Shown here: piece after piece, positions 39,304-49,676 of the stretch
How the letters are laid out: the number at the start of each line of letters is the position of its first letter
Position numbering within the stretch: position 1 is the stretch's first letter
Assembly (NCBI GenBank): GCA_965277345.1
Contig: CBDICI010000003.1
Coordinates: forward strand, 434,001-498,000
Direction: 5' to 3'
Length of the DNA stretch: 64,000 nt
Source of the DNA: CAIOYC01 sp965277345
GTDB taxonomy: Bacteria; Pseudomonadota; Alphaproteobacteria; Caulobacterales; Caulobacteraceae
Notes under the pieces: generated by a model
The model's input: the letters and a program-made list of their open reading frames with translations, nothing else
Database searches by the model: none
Told to the model about the DNA's origin: nothing
Position numbers and translations under genes: made by a program

Positions 39304-42060
39304 TTAGAACTTGAAGCGGATGCCCGCCTCATAGGTCTGGCCGTAATATTCGATTTGCTGGGTCCGGGTATGGTCGCCGTCGTTATAGCGCAGCGGCGTA
39401 TCGAGCAGGTTCTTGACCTGGAAATAGCCGTTCAGGTTGCGGGTGAACTGATAGCTCGACGAGAAATCCAGGTTCAGCTTTTTGTCCTGGATTACGTCCA
39501 GCGTGCGATCGCCGTTCAGGCCGAACAGGCTGGCGCCTACATATTCCGCCGATAGGCGCAGGGCCAGACCGCGATCCTCATAGAAGGCGGCAAGGTTCCA
39601 GGTGACGTGCGAGGTGCCGGGGAGAGGGCCGAACTCGTCCTTGCCCGTGCCGCTAACCGCCGCGGAATACTCCCGGAAGCGGGAATCCACCCAGGTGATG
39701 TTGCCGTCCACGCCGAAGCCGCGCAGCCAGTCCGGCGCACCGCCGAGGCCCATCTGACCGAGCCAGACCGGCAGGTCGGTGAACTTCTGGTGATAGGCGA
39801 TTTCGAGGCCGCGGGCATAGGCCGACTCGTTGATGAAGGTGATGAAGTCGCCGGGCATGGGCGTCAGACCCTGGGGGTCGAAAATCTTGTCCAGCACGTT
39901 CACGCGGGTGGACTTGAAGATGTAGTTGTCGAATTCCTTGTCGAACAGGCCGATCTGGATGATGCCTCCGTTGGAGAGATAGTATTCGTAGTCCAGATCG
40001 AAGTTGTTGCCGGTGGTCGGCTTGAGGTTGGGATTGCCCGCCGTGGCCTGGGGCCGGAGCGTTCCGGAGGTGAAGTCCACCCCGGCGTTGCCGCCCGCCT
40101 GAGTGAAGCCCGGCCGCGCGATGCCGGTGGAATAGGTCGCCCGCACCTGCATGTTCGGGGCGAGGGCGTACTTCAGCTGCACGGTTGGAAAAGCGTTGAT
40201 GTAGCTGTTGTTGCGCGTGATGGACGAGACCGTGCTGATCGTGTTGGTATGGGTCGGATCGGTCGGGTCGAACACGGTGGTGGTCAGGAAGTTTCCGTAC
40301 TTGGCGTCGGTTCCCTCCACCCGCACGCCGGTCAGCACCCCGAGCTTGCCGACCTGCGTCGTGTACATCAGATAGCCGGCATAGACATTCTCGTTATCGT
40401 TGAAGTCCTGACCGAGGGACGGCTTCAGCGTGGTGTTGGCGCGCACCAGGGCGTCGGCCTTGTAGATGTCCGCGTAAGGCGCGGGCGGGAACCAGCCGTT
40501 ATAGTAGTTGTTGCCCGGACCCACGCTCGGGGAGATGGCCGAAAGGTTGAGGCTCGCCGCGCCGAAGCCGCCGAAGTCGTTGACCACCTTGTCGCGCAGG
40601 CGGGCGCTGAGGCCGCCCTTCAGTTCGCCTGCGTAGCCGAACAGGTTCAGCGGATAGCGGGCGTTGGCCACATAGCTGTATTCCTCGTCCACATTGGTCT
40701 CGAAGAAGGCGGTCAGGGCAGTCCTGCCGTTGGGCGCGCCGTACTGGGTGGCGTCGGTGGAGACGAACGGCACGGTCAGCGCCGCGTCCTTGAACAGCTG
40801 GTAGGAGAAGCGCTTGGGGTCCTTGGTATCGTTGTATCGGCCGAAATAGATGTCCTGGCCGAAGAAGCGGGCCTCGTCGTAGTAGTTTTCCAGATAGGTG
40901 GCGCGGCTGTAGGCGGCGCGATAGTCGATCACCAGCTTGCTGAACCGGTCCTCGCCGCCGATGGCGAAGACGGTGTTGCGGTGGGTTTCGTCCAGATCGA
41001 TGAGGTCCACCTGCGGCTGGAAGCCGTCCACCACATAGCCCTGCGCGTCCGGCGCTGAGGGCGAGCCGTCGAACTGGGCGTAGAAGTGGTTCTTGTGGGA
41101 CCGCTCCTTGTACCCGGCGACATCGAGGCGAACGTAATAGTTGTGGTCCTCGTTCGGCGTGAAGTCGAAGTTGAAGCCATAGCCGAACCGGCGGCGGTGA
41201 TAGTCGTAGCGGCGGAAGTCCACCCGCCCCAGGACGTGGTCGCACGTACCGGCGGCCGTGAAGCCGCAGGTCGCCCCGTCGTTGGCGTAGCTCGGTTCGG
41301 TGTCGTCCACGCCCCGCCGGTCGTCCTTGCGCGAACCGGTAATGACGAAGGAGAAGGGGGTCGGGTTGGAGATCCAGCCCGCGCGGACCGGCTGCTCCTG
41401 GCCGTCGCCCTGCACGATCAGGCCGTGATCGCCAAAGCCGAACCGGGCCCCGGCGGCGATGCCGGCGGTGAAGGGACCGGTGTGATCGTGCAGGTTCTCG
41501 TAGCCCCAGCCGAGTTCGCCCTCGACAAATGGCTTGGACAGGTTCTTCGACGACCGCGGCGTCAGTTCGATCTGGCCGCCGAGACCCTCCGCCTCGCGGT
41601 CGGGCGACAGGGTCTTGTAGACGATGATGCCGTCGATGGCCCCCGTGGGGATGGTGTCGAACTCCACCGCGCGGCCCGCGCCGGACCCCGCCGTGATCGA
41701 GGGGAGCGTGTTCAACAGGACGACGCCGCCATAGGTGGCGCCGTTGAGGTTGGCGTCGATACCGCGAATGTTGACGAAGCGTCCTTCACCGGTGTCGCTC
41801 GACAGCGAGATGCCGGGGATACGCCCGAGCGCCTCGGCGGCGTTGTAGTCGGGGTATTTGGCGATGGTCTCGGCGGCCTGGATGTTGACGATGACCGGTG
41901 CGTCTTCCTGTTTCTTGCGGGCGATCACCTCCACGCGCGGCGCGGTGACGACGATCTCCTGGGGCGGGGCGGAGACGACCTCCTGAGCCTGCGCCGCGCC
42001 GGCCACGGCCAGCACACTGGCCGAAGCCATCAACCACACCATCTTGACGTTTGAATTCAT
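39304..42060 (-). CDS. TonB-dependent receptor
   Basis: A 918-residue outer-membrane transporter. The signal peptide MNSNVKMVWLMASASVLAVAGAAQAQ precedes a TonB-box-like EIVVTAP (about 35-41). The plug domain follows with NAAEALGRIPGISLSSDTGEGRFVNIRGIDANLNGATYGG, and a 22-strand barrel ends YEAGIRFKF with a terminal aromatic. The start at 42060 is preceded by GGGGAT. The ligand is not determinable. Large TonB-dependent receptors are numerous in Caulobacterales and often import sugars, siderophores or vitamins. It is convergent with hemB, 15 bases apart. Confidence 0.92.
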   Translation of the reverse strand: MNSNVKMVWLMASASVLAVAGAAQAQEVVSAPPQEIVVTAPRVEVIARKKQEDAPVIVNIQAAETIAKYPDYNAAEALGRIPGISLSSDTGEGRFVNIRGIDANLNGATYGGVVLLNTLPSITAGSGAGRAVEFDTIPTGAIDGIIVYKTLSPDREAEGLGGQIELTPRSSKNLSKPFVEGELGWGYENLHDHTGPFTAGIAAGARFGFGDHGLIVQGDGQEQPVRAGWISNPTPFSFVITGSRKDDRRGVDDTEPSYANDGATCGFTAAGTCDHVLGRVDFRRYDYHRRRFGYGFNFDFTPNEDHNYYVRLDVAGYKERSHKNHFYAQFDGSPSAPDAQGYVVDGFQPQVDLIDLDETHRNTVFAIGGEDRFSKLVIDYRAAYSRATYLENYYDEARFFGQDIYFGRYNDTKDPKRFSYQLFKDAALTVPFVSTDATQYGAPNGRTALTAFFETNVDEEYSYVANARYPLNLFGYAGELKGGLSARLRDKVVNDFGGFGAASLNLSAISPSVGPGNNYYNGWFPPAPYADIYKADALVRANTTLKPSLGQDFNDNENVYAGYLMYTTQVGKLGVLTGVRVEGTDAKYGNFLTTTVFDPTDPTHTNTISTVSSITRNNSYINAFPTVQLKYALAPNMQVRATYSTGIARPGFTQAGGNAGVDFTSGTLRPQATAGNPNLKPTTGNNFDLDYEYYLSNGGIIQIGLFDKEFDNYIFKSTRVNVLDKIFDPQGLTPMPGDFITFINESAYARGLEIAYHQKFTDLPVWLGQMGLGGAPDWLRGFGVDGNITWVDSRFREYSAAVSGTGKDEFGPLPGTSHVTWNLAAFYEDRGLALRLSAEYVGASLFGLNGDRTLDVIQDKKLNLDFSSSYQFTRNLNGYFQVKNLLDTPLRYNDGDHTRTQQIEYYGQTYEAGIRFKF

Positions 42061-42199
42061 TGCACTATCCCCAACTCCGGGAGCGGGGGTCCCCAGACGC
42101 CCATTTCCCGCGCTATGGGCGTGACTTATTGCCGCCGTGCGACAAATTTTCCGCGCTGGCATGAAGTTTGGATAACAGCGCGCGCTTGCGGTTTTGAAG

Positions 42200-42562
42200 C
42201 GGGGGCGGCCCTCCTCCCTCTCCCCCTGGGAGAGGGTCGGGGTGAGGGGAAGGGGTGGCAGGCGGGCGTTGCGTTCATCCCTGACGAAACCCTTCGGCGC
42301 CTAAACCACGGTCCCTCCGGGCAGCGACCCGGGCGCCCCGCTCACCTCCCCGACCGGGTCCCCCCAGCCGAAGGCCGATGACGGCTGTCTTCTCCTCCCT
42401 TGCGCAGCGGGGAGGTGGCGCGGCGCAGATATGCGCCGTGACGGAGGGGGTTGCGCGACGCTAACCTGAGAGGGCGGCGCCGCCCCCTTCACCACCCTTC
42501 GGGTGGTCCCCCTCCCCCCTCTGCGGGAGGAGCTGGGTTGCGTGAGCCGCAGCGCCGCGCGA
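42200..42562. repeat. Cluster of palindromic intergenic repeats (no gene)
   Basis: The 502-base gap from the receptor gene start to the dehydrogenase stop has no plausible gene. Its first 140 bases probably hold the receptor promoter. The rest is repeats: a CTCCCTCTCCCCCTGGGAG unit (about 42213-42253) like the one at 7541, then an inverted pair at about 42391-42533 whose halves begin with CTCCTCCC-GCAG. It contains GGCGCA/TGCGCC, GGGCGGC/GCCGCCC and ACCACCC/GGGTGGT stems. Confidence 0.75.
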
Positions 42563-43420
42563 CTAGCGTTCCAGCCGCGCCACCAGGCTCGAGGTGTCCC
42601 AGCGCCGGCCGCCCATGGCCTGCACCTCGGCATAGAACTGGTCGACGAGCGCGGTGAGCGCCAGGCGGGCGCCGTTGGCGCGAGCCTCGTCCAGCACCAG
42701 GCCGAGGTCCTTGCGCATCCAGTCCACAGCGAAGCCGAACTCGAAGCGGCCCTCCACCATGGTCGGCCAGCGGTTGTCCATCTGCCAACTCTGGGCCGCA
42801 CCCTTGGAGATGGCGCCCAGCACCGCCTCGGTATCGAGATCGGCCGCCTTGGCGAAATGCACCGCCTCGGCCAGCCCCTGCACCACGCCGGCGATGGCGA
42901 TCTGGTTGACCATCTTGGCGAGCTGGCCGGAGCCTGGTCCACCGATACGGCGGATGTTGGCGCCGTAGGCCGCGATCACCGGCCGCGCGGTCTCGCAGGC
43001 CGCCGCCTCGCCCCCGAGCATGACCGTCAGCGTTCCCCTTTCCGCCCCCGCCTGACCGCCGGAGACCGGCGCATCGACGAAGGCGCGGCCGGAGGTCGCC
43101 GCAAGCTCGGCCAGCTCGCGCGCCAGCTTGGCGGAGGTGGTGGTGTGATCGACGATCACGGCGTGGGGCGCCAGCGCGTCCAGCGCCTCGCTCACCACCT
43201 GGCGCACGTCGTCGTCGCGTCCGACGCAGAGCGCCAACAGCTCGGCGCCTCTCACCGCCTCGCCCACACTGGCCGCGGTCCGGGTCCCCGCGTGCTGCGT
43301 CACGAAGCGCTCCGCCTTGTCCGGCGAACGGTTGAACACCGAGACCTCATGCCCGGCGCCGGCCAGGTGCCCCGCCATCGGGAAGCCCATGACGCCCAGA
43401 CCCGCGAACGCGACCTTCAT
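42563..43420 (-). CDS. Beta-hydroxyacid dehydrogenase (GarR/MmsB family)
   Basis: A 285-residue NAD(P)-dependent dehydrogenase. GLGVMGFPMAGHLAGAGHEVSVFNRS is the Rossmann start, FVDAPVSGGQAGAERGTLTVMLGG the substrate motif, and GSGQLAKMVNQIAIAGVVQGLAEA contains the catalytic Lys. It is less like MmsB than the protein at 32934 and could be a tartronate-semialdehyde or related reductase. It does not lie in a catabolic cluster, so the substrate is open. The ATG at 43420 has AAGGAG 9 bases upstream. It is divergent from motB. Confidence 0.85.
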   Translation of the reverse strand: MKVAFAGLGVMGFPMAGHLAGAGHEVSVFNRSPDKAERFVTQHAGTRTAASVGEAVRGAELLALCVGRDDDVRQVVSEALDALAPHAVIVDHTTTSAKLARELAELAATSGRAFVDAPVSGGQAGAERGTLTVMLGGEAAACETARPVIAAYGANIRRIGGPGSGQLAKMVNQIAIAGVVQGLAEAVHFAKAADLDTEAVLGAISKGAAQSWQMDNRWPTMVEGRFEFGFAVDWMRKDLGLVLDEARANGARLALTALVDQFYAEVQAMGGRRWDTSSLVARLER

Positions 43421-43432
43421 GCTCAACATCTC

Positions 43433-43453
43433 CTTAACGAGACGCCCGTTAAG
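43433..43453. promoter_or_regulatory. Inverted repeat between divergent dehydrogenase and motB genes
   Basis: CTTAACG (43433-43439) and CGTTAAG (43447-43453) flank seven bases. Each arm contains TTAA, but the spacing is 11 bases, not the 7 of the CtrA consensus. The left part overlaps the ribosome-binding site of the minus-strand gene. Confidence 0.4.
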
Positions 43454-43480
43454 CACGTTCTCGAACCGTGGGGAAAGACG

Positions 43481-44374
43481 ATGGCGTATAACGCCGACGC
43501 ACCGATCCTGATCAAGAAGGTGAAGAAGGTGGTCGGCGGCGGCCATCACGGCGGCGCGTGGAAGGTGGCCTATGCCGACTTCGTCACCGCCATGATGGCC
43601 TTCTTCCTCCTGATGTGGCTGATCAACACCACCAGTCCCCAGCAGAAGCGCGGCATCGCCGACTATTTCGCCCCGGCCAGCGTCTCGGAATCCACCTCCG
43701 GCTCCGGCGGCATCCTCGGCGGCACCGCGCTCGGCGATCAGGGGGCCAAGGCCGACGGCTCCCAGCCCATCATCCAGGCCCAGGCGCCCGAATCGCCTCA
43801 GGACGCCAAGGACGGCAAGTCGTCCAGGGCCGGCGGGGCCTCCGACGCCCAGACCGCCCTGCAGGCCGCCGCCGCCAAGCGCGAGGCCGACGAGTTCAAC
43901 TCCGCCGCCCAGTCGCTGCGCCAGGCCATGCAGGACATGCCGGAACTGGCAGAGCTGTCCAAGCAGGTGCTGGTCGACCAGACGCCCGAGGGCCTGCGCA
44001 TCCAGCTCATCGACCAGGAGGGCCGCTCCATGTTCGAGCCGGGCTCGGCCAGACCCAACGACCGGGCGCGCCTGCTGCTACGCGCCGTCTCCAAGGTGAT
44101 CAACCAGCTGCACAACCGGATCACCATCGCCGGCCACACCTCGGCCACGGCGCAAGGCCAGAAGGGCGGCGACGACTGGGCGCTGTCGGCCGCCAGAGCC
44201 AACGCCTCGCGCACAGTGTTGCAGGAGGCGGGTATCGATCCCGACCGGGTCTATCAGGTCTCCGGCAAGGCCAATTCCGACCCGCTCTTTCCCGACGATC
44301 CGACCCTGCCCGGCAACCGCCGCATCGCCATCGTGCTGTTGAAGGAAGCGCCGGTGCTGCCGCCCGGCCATTAG
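43481..44374 (+). CDS. motB: Flagellar motor stator protein MotB
   Basis: A 297-residue MotB. The single membrane helix carries the proton-binding aspartate D33 (WKVAYADFVTAMMAFFLLMWLINTT). A plug/linker follows, then an OmpA-like peptidoglycan-binding domain (about 165-290) with ITIAGHTSATAQG, WALSAARANASRTVLQEAGIDPDRVYQVSGKANSDPL and NRRIAIVLL. It anchors the stator to the wall next to MotA. motA is not adjacent, so motB stands alone here, as in Caulobacter. The ATG at 43481 has GGGGAAAG upstream, and longer in-frame readings overlap the divergent dehydrogenase. Confidence 0.95.
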   Translation: MAYNADAPILIKKVKKVVGGGHHGGAWKVAYADFVTAMMAFFLLMWLINTTSPQQKRGIADYFAPASVSESTSGSGGILGGTALGDQGAKADGSQPIIQAQAPESPQDAKDGKSSRAGGASDAQTALQAAAAKREADEFNSAAQSLRQAMQDMPELAELSKQVLVDQTPEGLRIQLIDQEGRSMFEPGSARPNDRARLLLRAVSKVINQLHNRITIAGHTSATAQGQKGGDDWALSAARANASRTVLQEAGIDPDRVYQVSGKANSDPLFPDDPTLPGNRRIAIVLLKEAPVLPPGH

Positions 44375-44459
44375 GGAGCGCCGGGACGCCGCGGCGCTTG
44401 CGCCAAGACGCGGGATCGTCGCTTAATCGGGCGGTCCGTTCCGGTTCGACTCAGGCCCC

Positions 44460-45227
44460 GTGACCCAGCATTTCGCCACGCGCAAACTGAGGTTCTTCCT
44501 GACCGCCCCCTCGCCCTGCCCCTATCTCCTGGGGCGCGAGGAGCGGAAGGTGTTCGCGCACCTGCCGCTGTCCGACGGCCCCACGGTGAACGACGTGCTG
44601 ACGGAGGTGGGCTTTCGCCGCTCGCAGAACATCGCCTATCGCCCCGCCTGCGAGGCCTGCGAGGCCTGCGTCTCCGCGCGCATCCCCGTAGCGGACTACG
44701 TCTTCTCGCGCTCGGAGGAGCGGACGCTGGAGCGCTCGGCCGACCTGTCGCGCCATCTGGTCGAGGCCGAGGCGACGCGCGAGCAGTTCGACCTCCTGCG
44801 CCGCTATCTGAACGCCCGCCACGCCGGCGGCGGCATGGCCGACATGACCTGGCTGGACTACGTGGCCATGGTGGAGGACACGGCGGTCCGCACCCACCTG
44901 ATCGAATACCGCGCCCCCACCGGCGACGATGGCCCCGGGGACCTGATCGGCTGCATCCTGGTGGACGTGCTGAGCGACGGACTGTCGCTGGTCTACAGCT
45001 TCTACGATCCCGCTCTGAAAAAGCGCAGCCTGGGCTCGTTCATCATCCTCGACCATGTACGCCAGGCCCGCGCCGCCGCCCTGCCCTATGTCTATCTCGG
45101 CTACTGGGTGCAGGGCTCGGGCAAGATGGACTACAAGGCCCGCTTCGACCCGCTGGAGGTGCTGCGCTTCGGCGGCTGGCGGCTGCTCTCGGCCCAGGAG
45201 CGGTCGGCCGCCGTCGTCAAGGGTTAA
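44460..45227 (+). CDS. bpt: Aspartate/glutamate leucyltransferase (Bpt)
   Basis: A 255-residue aminoacyl-tRNA-protein transferase that adds Leu to proteins with an N-terminal Asp/Glu for ClpS/ClpAP decay. The N-terminal cysteine-rich region CPYLLGREER...YRPACEACEACVSARIPV and the catalytic core FYDPALKKRSLGSFIILDHVRQA...YVYLGYWVQGSGKMDYKARFDPLEVL match the bacterial ATE family. GTG at 44460 is the start. Its stop shares a TTAA with the convergent hydrolase stop. Confidence 0.93.
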   Translation: MTQHFATRKLRFFLTAPSPCPYLLGREERKVFAHLPLSDGPTVNDVLTEVGFRRSQNIAYRPACEACEACVSARIPVADYVFSRSEERTLERSADLSRHLVEAEATREQFDLLRRYLNARHAGGGMADMTWLDYVAMVEDTAVRTHLIEYRAPTGDDGPGDLIGCILVDVLSDGLSLVYSFYDPALKKRSLGSFIILDHVRQARAAALPYVYLGYWVQGSGKMDYKARFDPLEVLRFGGWRLLSAQERSAAVVKG

Positions 45228-46300
45228 GGCCCTTCCGCCATCAGCTTCGCCAGATCGTCCTGCCAGACCACCGCCCAGGTGTGGGTGCCGTGGCCATGGG
45301 TCCGGTCGCTGGCCGGGACCAGGATGAAGCGGCCGCGTCGCAGCCGGGGCGCCATCCGTTGGGCGATGCCGAGTTCGGGCGGATTGATGAAGTCGTCGCC
45401 CGAATTGATCCACAAGACGGGGACGGTGATCTTCTCCAGCCCCGCCGAAGGATCGTAGTTGCGTGAGGCTTGTATCTGATAGATCAGGTCGTTGGCGTCG
45501 GTGGCCCTGGCCGCGCCATCGAGGATGTGGGTGGCCAGGGCGTCGGCCGCCTCGCGGGTCGGCAGGTCCCTCTGCATCTGGATCGGCGCCGAACCGGCCA
45601 TGGTCATCAGGATCTCCGCCGCACGCAGCCCCTCCACCGGTTCGGCCGGGTAGTCGCCGCCCGCCCACGCCGGGTCCTTCTCGATAGACTGGACGGTAAA
45701 GGCGCGCCACAGCCGGTTGCGGCCCACGAGCGCGGTGGGCAGACAGGCAAACGGCGCCAGCCGCGCGCTGAACCTCGGATAGGTTTCGCCCCAGACGAAG
45801 GCCTGCATACAGCCCATGGAGGTGCCGAGGATCAGCTGCAGGCGATCCACCTTCAGCCCCTCGGTCAGCATAAGGCGCTGGGCGGCGACCATGTCGTCAT
45901 AGTCGTATTTGGGAAACTTCATCCGCAGCCCATCCGAAGGCTTGGACGAGCGGCCGTGGCCGATGCCGTCCGGCAGGATGATGAAGTATTTGGCGGCGTC
46001 CAGCACGCCGCCGGGCCTGAACAGCACGTCGGAGAACTGTGGGCGGATCAGGCTGGCGCCGCTGCCGCCGGTGCCGTGCAGCACCATCACCGCATTGGTC
46101 ACATGGCCTGTCGCATCGCGCCGGGGCTCGCCCACGGTGAGGTAGTGCAGGCGGAGTTCGGGCAAAGTCTCCCCGTCCTTGAACCGGAAGTCGTGGGCGA
46201 TGTAGTCGCCCTCGCGCGGATGCCAGGCGGCGGGAAGGGTCTGGGCGGAGGCGGCGAGCGCCAAAGCGGCCAGCGCCAGACCCAGGATAACCTTCAGCAT
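45224..46300 (-). CDS. Exported alpha/beta-hydrolase related to homoserine O-acetyltransferase (MetX-like)
   Basis: A 358-residue protein with a signal peptide (LKVILGLALAALALAASAQ). The MetX-type fold is visible: LRLHYLTVGEPR, AVMVLHGTGGSG, the nucleophile motif GTSMGCMQAF, D in NSGDDFINP and H in the late HGHGTHTWAV. MetX is cytosolic, so an exported member is unlikely to make methionine. It may hydrolyse an ester or act on an outer-membrane substrate. GGGAG before the ATG at 46300 gives better spacing than the GTG at 46309. Its stop overlaps the convergent bpt stop. Confidence 0.82.
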   Translation of the reverse strand: MLKVILGLALAALALAASAQTLPAAWHPREGDYIAHDFRFKDGETLPELRLHYLTVGEPRRDATGHVTNAVMVLHGTGGSGASLIRPQFSDVLFRPGGVLDAAKYFIILPDGIGHGRSSKPSDGLRMKFPKYDYDDMVAAQRLMLTEGLKVDRLQLILGTSMGCMQAFVWGETYPRFSARLAPFACLPTALVGRNRLWRAFTVQSIEKDPAWAGGDYPAEPVEGLRAAEILMTMAGSAPIQMQRDLPTREAADALATHILDGAARATDANDLIYQIQASRNYDPSAGLEKITVPVLWINSGDDFINPPELGIAQRMAPRLRRGRFILVPASDRTHGHGTHTWAVVWQDDLAKLMAEGP

Positions 46301-46333
46301 CGCATCCACTCCCTTGATCCATCGAGGGACCGC

Positions 46334-46436
46334 CCTCGTCCTTCGAGGCCGCTTTCGCAGCGCCTCGGGATGAGGGCTATTTAACTAGACGCTCAATAGA
46401 AATCCTCATCCTAAGGCGAGCCTCGAAGGACGGGGA
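46334..46436. repeat. Long inverted-repeat element, copy 2
   Basis: Left arm CGTCCTTCGAGGC...GCCTCGGGATGAGGG and right arm TCCTCATCCTAAGGCGAGCCTCGAAGGACG, with an AT-rich centre (CTATTTAACTAGACGCTCAATAG). Same family and layout as 27588-27702, but with diverged inner parts. Between parC and the MetX-like gene, which are on the same strand. Confidence 0.85.
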
Positions 46437-46446
46437 TTTCAGTCCA

Positions 46447-48717
<2,271 letters not shown>

Positions 48718-48782
48718 CGCGCCCCGTCATAATGCAATCGGCGATTCTTGACACAACAGTTGCGGGCGAAGCTGGAGGGCCG

Positions 48783-49514
48783 CTACAGCCGCCCCGCGTG
48801 CGCCAGCTTATCCAGCAGCCAGACCCGGGCGGGCGGCAGGGGGCGGTTCAGGGGGCCGAAGACGAACTGTTCGAGGAAATGACCGGTGAGGGCGAAGCCC
48901 GCGCCCACATCGCCGGCGCGCAGTCCCGCCTGTCCCCCCAGCATGAAGGGCGGCAGGGCCAGCATCCGCGCGGCATAGGGCGCGCCGGCCCCGCGGCTGA
49001 CGGCGCGGCCCGTCTTGGGGCTCACATAGACCAGATCGTCAACCGCGCCCGTAGCGGCGCATTTGGACAGGTCGAGACCGAAACCCAGCTCCTCCAACAG
49101 TCCCGCCTCGAAACGGACGAAGACGGCGGGCCAGACCGCGTCGTGGGCGAAGGCTGAGACCAGCGCCTCGAAGGCCAGATAGGCGCCCGGGTGCGGCTCG
49201 CGCTCCGGCAGGGCGCCGGCGGCCACCGCGGCGGCGGCGGAGAGACCGGCCAAGGCCAGCGCATCTTCAAACAGGGCGCCTGGCCCCTCCCCCACCGGCT
49301 CAAGCCTGATCGCGCCGAGCTGTTCGGCGGTGCGCGAACGATAGGAGATCATCACCTGCGCCCCCGCCTGCAGGAACGGCTTCATCCGCCGCGACGCGCC
49401 CCCGGCCAGATGCCCGGCATGGCGGCCGTGGCGGGCGGTGAGAAGCTCGACGATGGCGCCCGTTTCGCCATGCGCGCGGGCGGAAAGCACGAAGGCGTCG
49501 TCGTCCCATTCCAT
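48783..49514 (-). CDS. recO: DNA repair protein RecO
   Basis: A 243-residue RecO: OB-fold MEWDDDAFVLSARAHGETGAIVELLTARHGRHAGHLAGG at the N terminus, then FEALVSAFAHDAVWPAVFVRFEAGLLEELGFGLDLSKCAATGAVDDLVYVSPKTGRAVSRGAGAPYAARML. It loads RecA with RecF/RecR in gap repair. It follows era after 161 bases that carry an inverted pair of palindromic repeats. The ATG at 49514 is chosen, and the longer open frame runs into the repeat. Confidence 0.92.
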   Translation of the reverse strand: MEWDDDAFVLSARAHGETGAIVELLTARHGRHAGHLAGGASRRMKPFLQAGAQVMISYRSRTAEQLGAIRLEPVGEGPGALFEDALALAGLSAAAAVAAGALPEREPHPGAYLAFEALVSAFAHDAVWPAVFVRFEAGLLEELGFGLDLSKCAATGAVDDLVYVSPKTGRAVSRGAGAPYAARMLALPPFMLGGQAGLRAGDVGAGFALTGHFLEQFVFGPLNRPLPPARVWLLDKLAHAGRL

Positions 49515-49518
49515 TAGG

Positions 49519-49676
49519 ACCCCCTTCCCCCTCGAGGGGGGAAGGGTTGGGGATGGGGGTGGGTCCACGAGGTTGAAACGAAGGTCACTTGAGGCGGCGC
49601 CTCATGTGCAATCTGACGAAGGGGCGGCGCGTCCACGCCCACGCCCAACCTTTCCCCCTCGATGGGGAAAGGAGCC
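49519..49676. repeat. Inverted pair of palindromic repeats between era and recO
   Basis: The unit CCTTCCCCCTCGAGGGGGG (with AAGGGTTGGGGATGGGGGTGGG after it) at about 49526 is mirrored by CCACGCCCACGCCCAACC followed by TTTCCCCCTCGATGGGGAAAGG at about 49634-49672. Both units have their own hairpin. The pair forms a larger inverted repeat with about 40-base arms. It lies in the middle of the rpoZ-to-parC run. Confidence 0.75.

Noticed and set aside
43434..43452. CtrA-binding site before motB
   Set aside because: The spacing between the two TTAA is 11 and not 7, so it does not meet the consensus. It is kept only as an inverted repeat.
42503..43480. In-frame upstream extension of motB
   Set aside because: It is antisense to the dehydrogenase gene. 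MotB starts MAYNADAPILIKK at 43481, matching the family.
45224..46300. metX proper
   Set aside because: Signal peptide and altered nucleophile motif argue against cytosolic homoserine acetylation.
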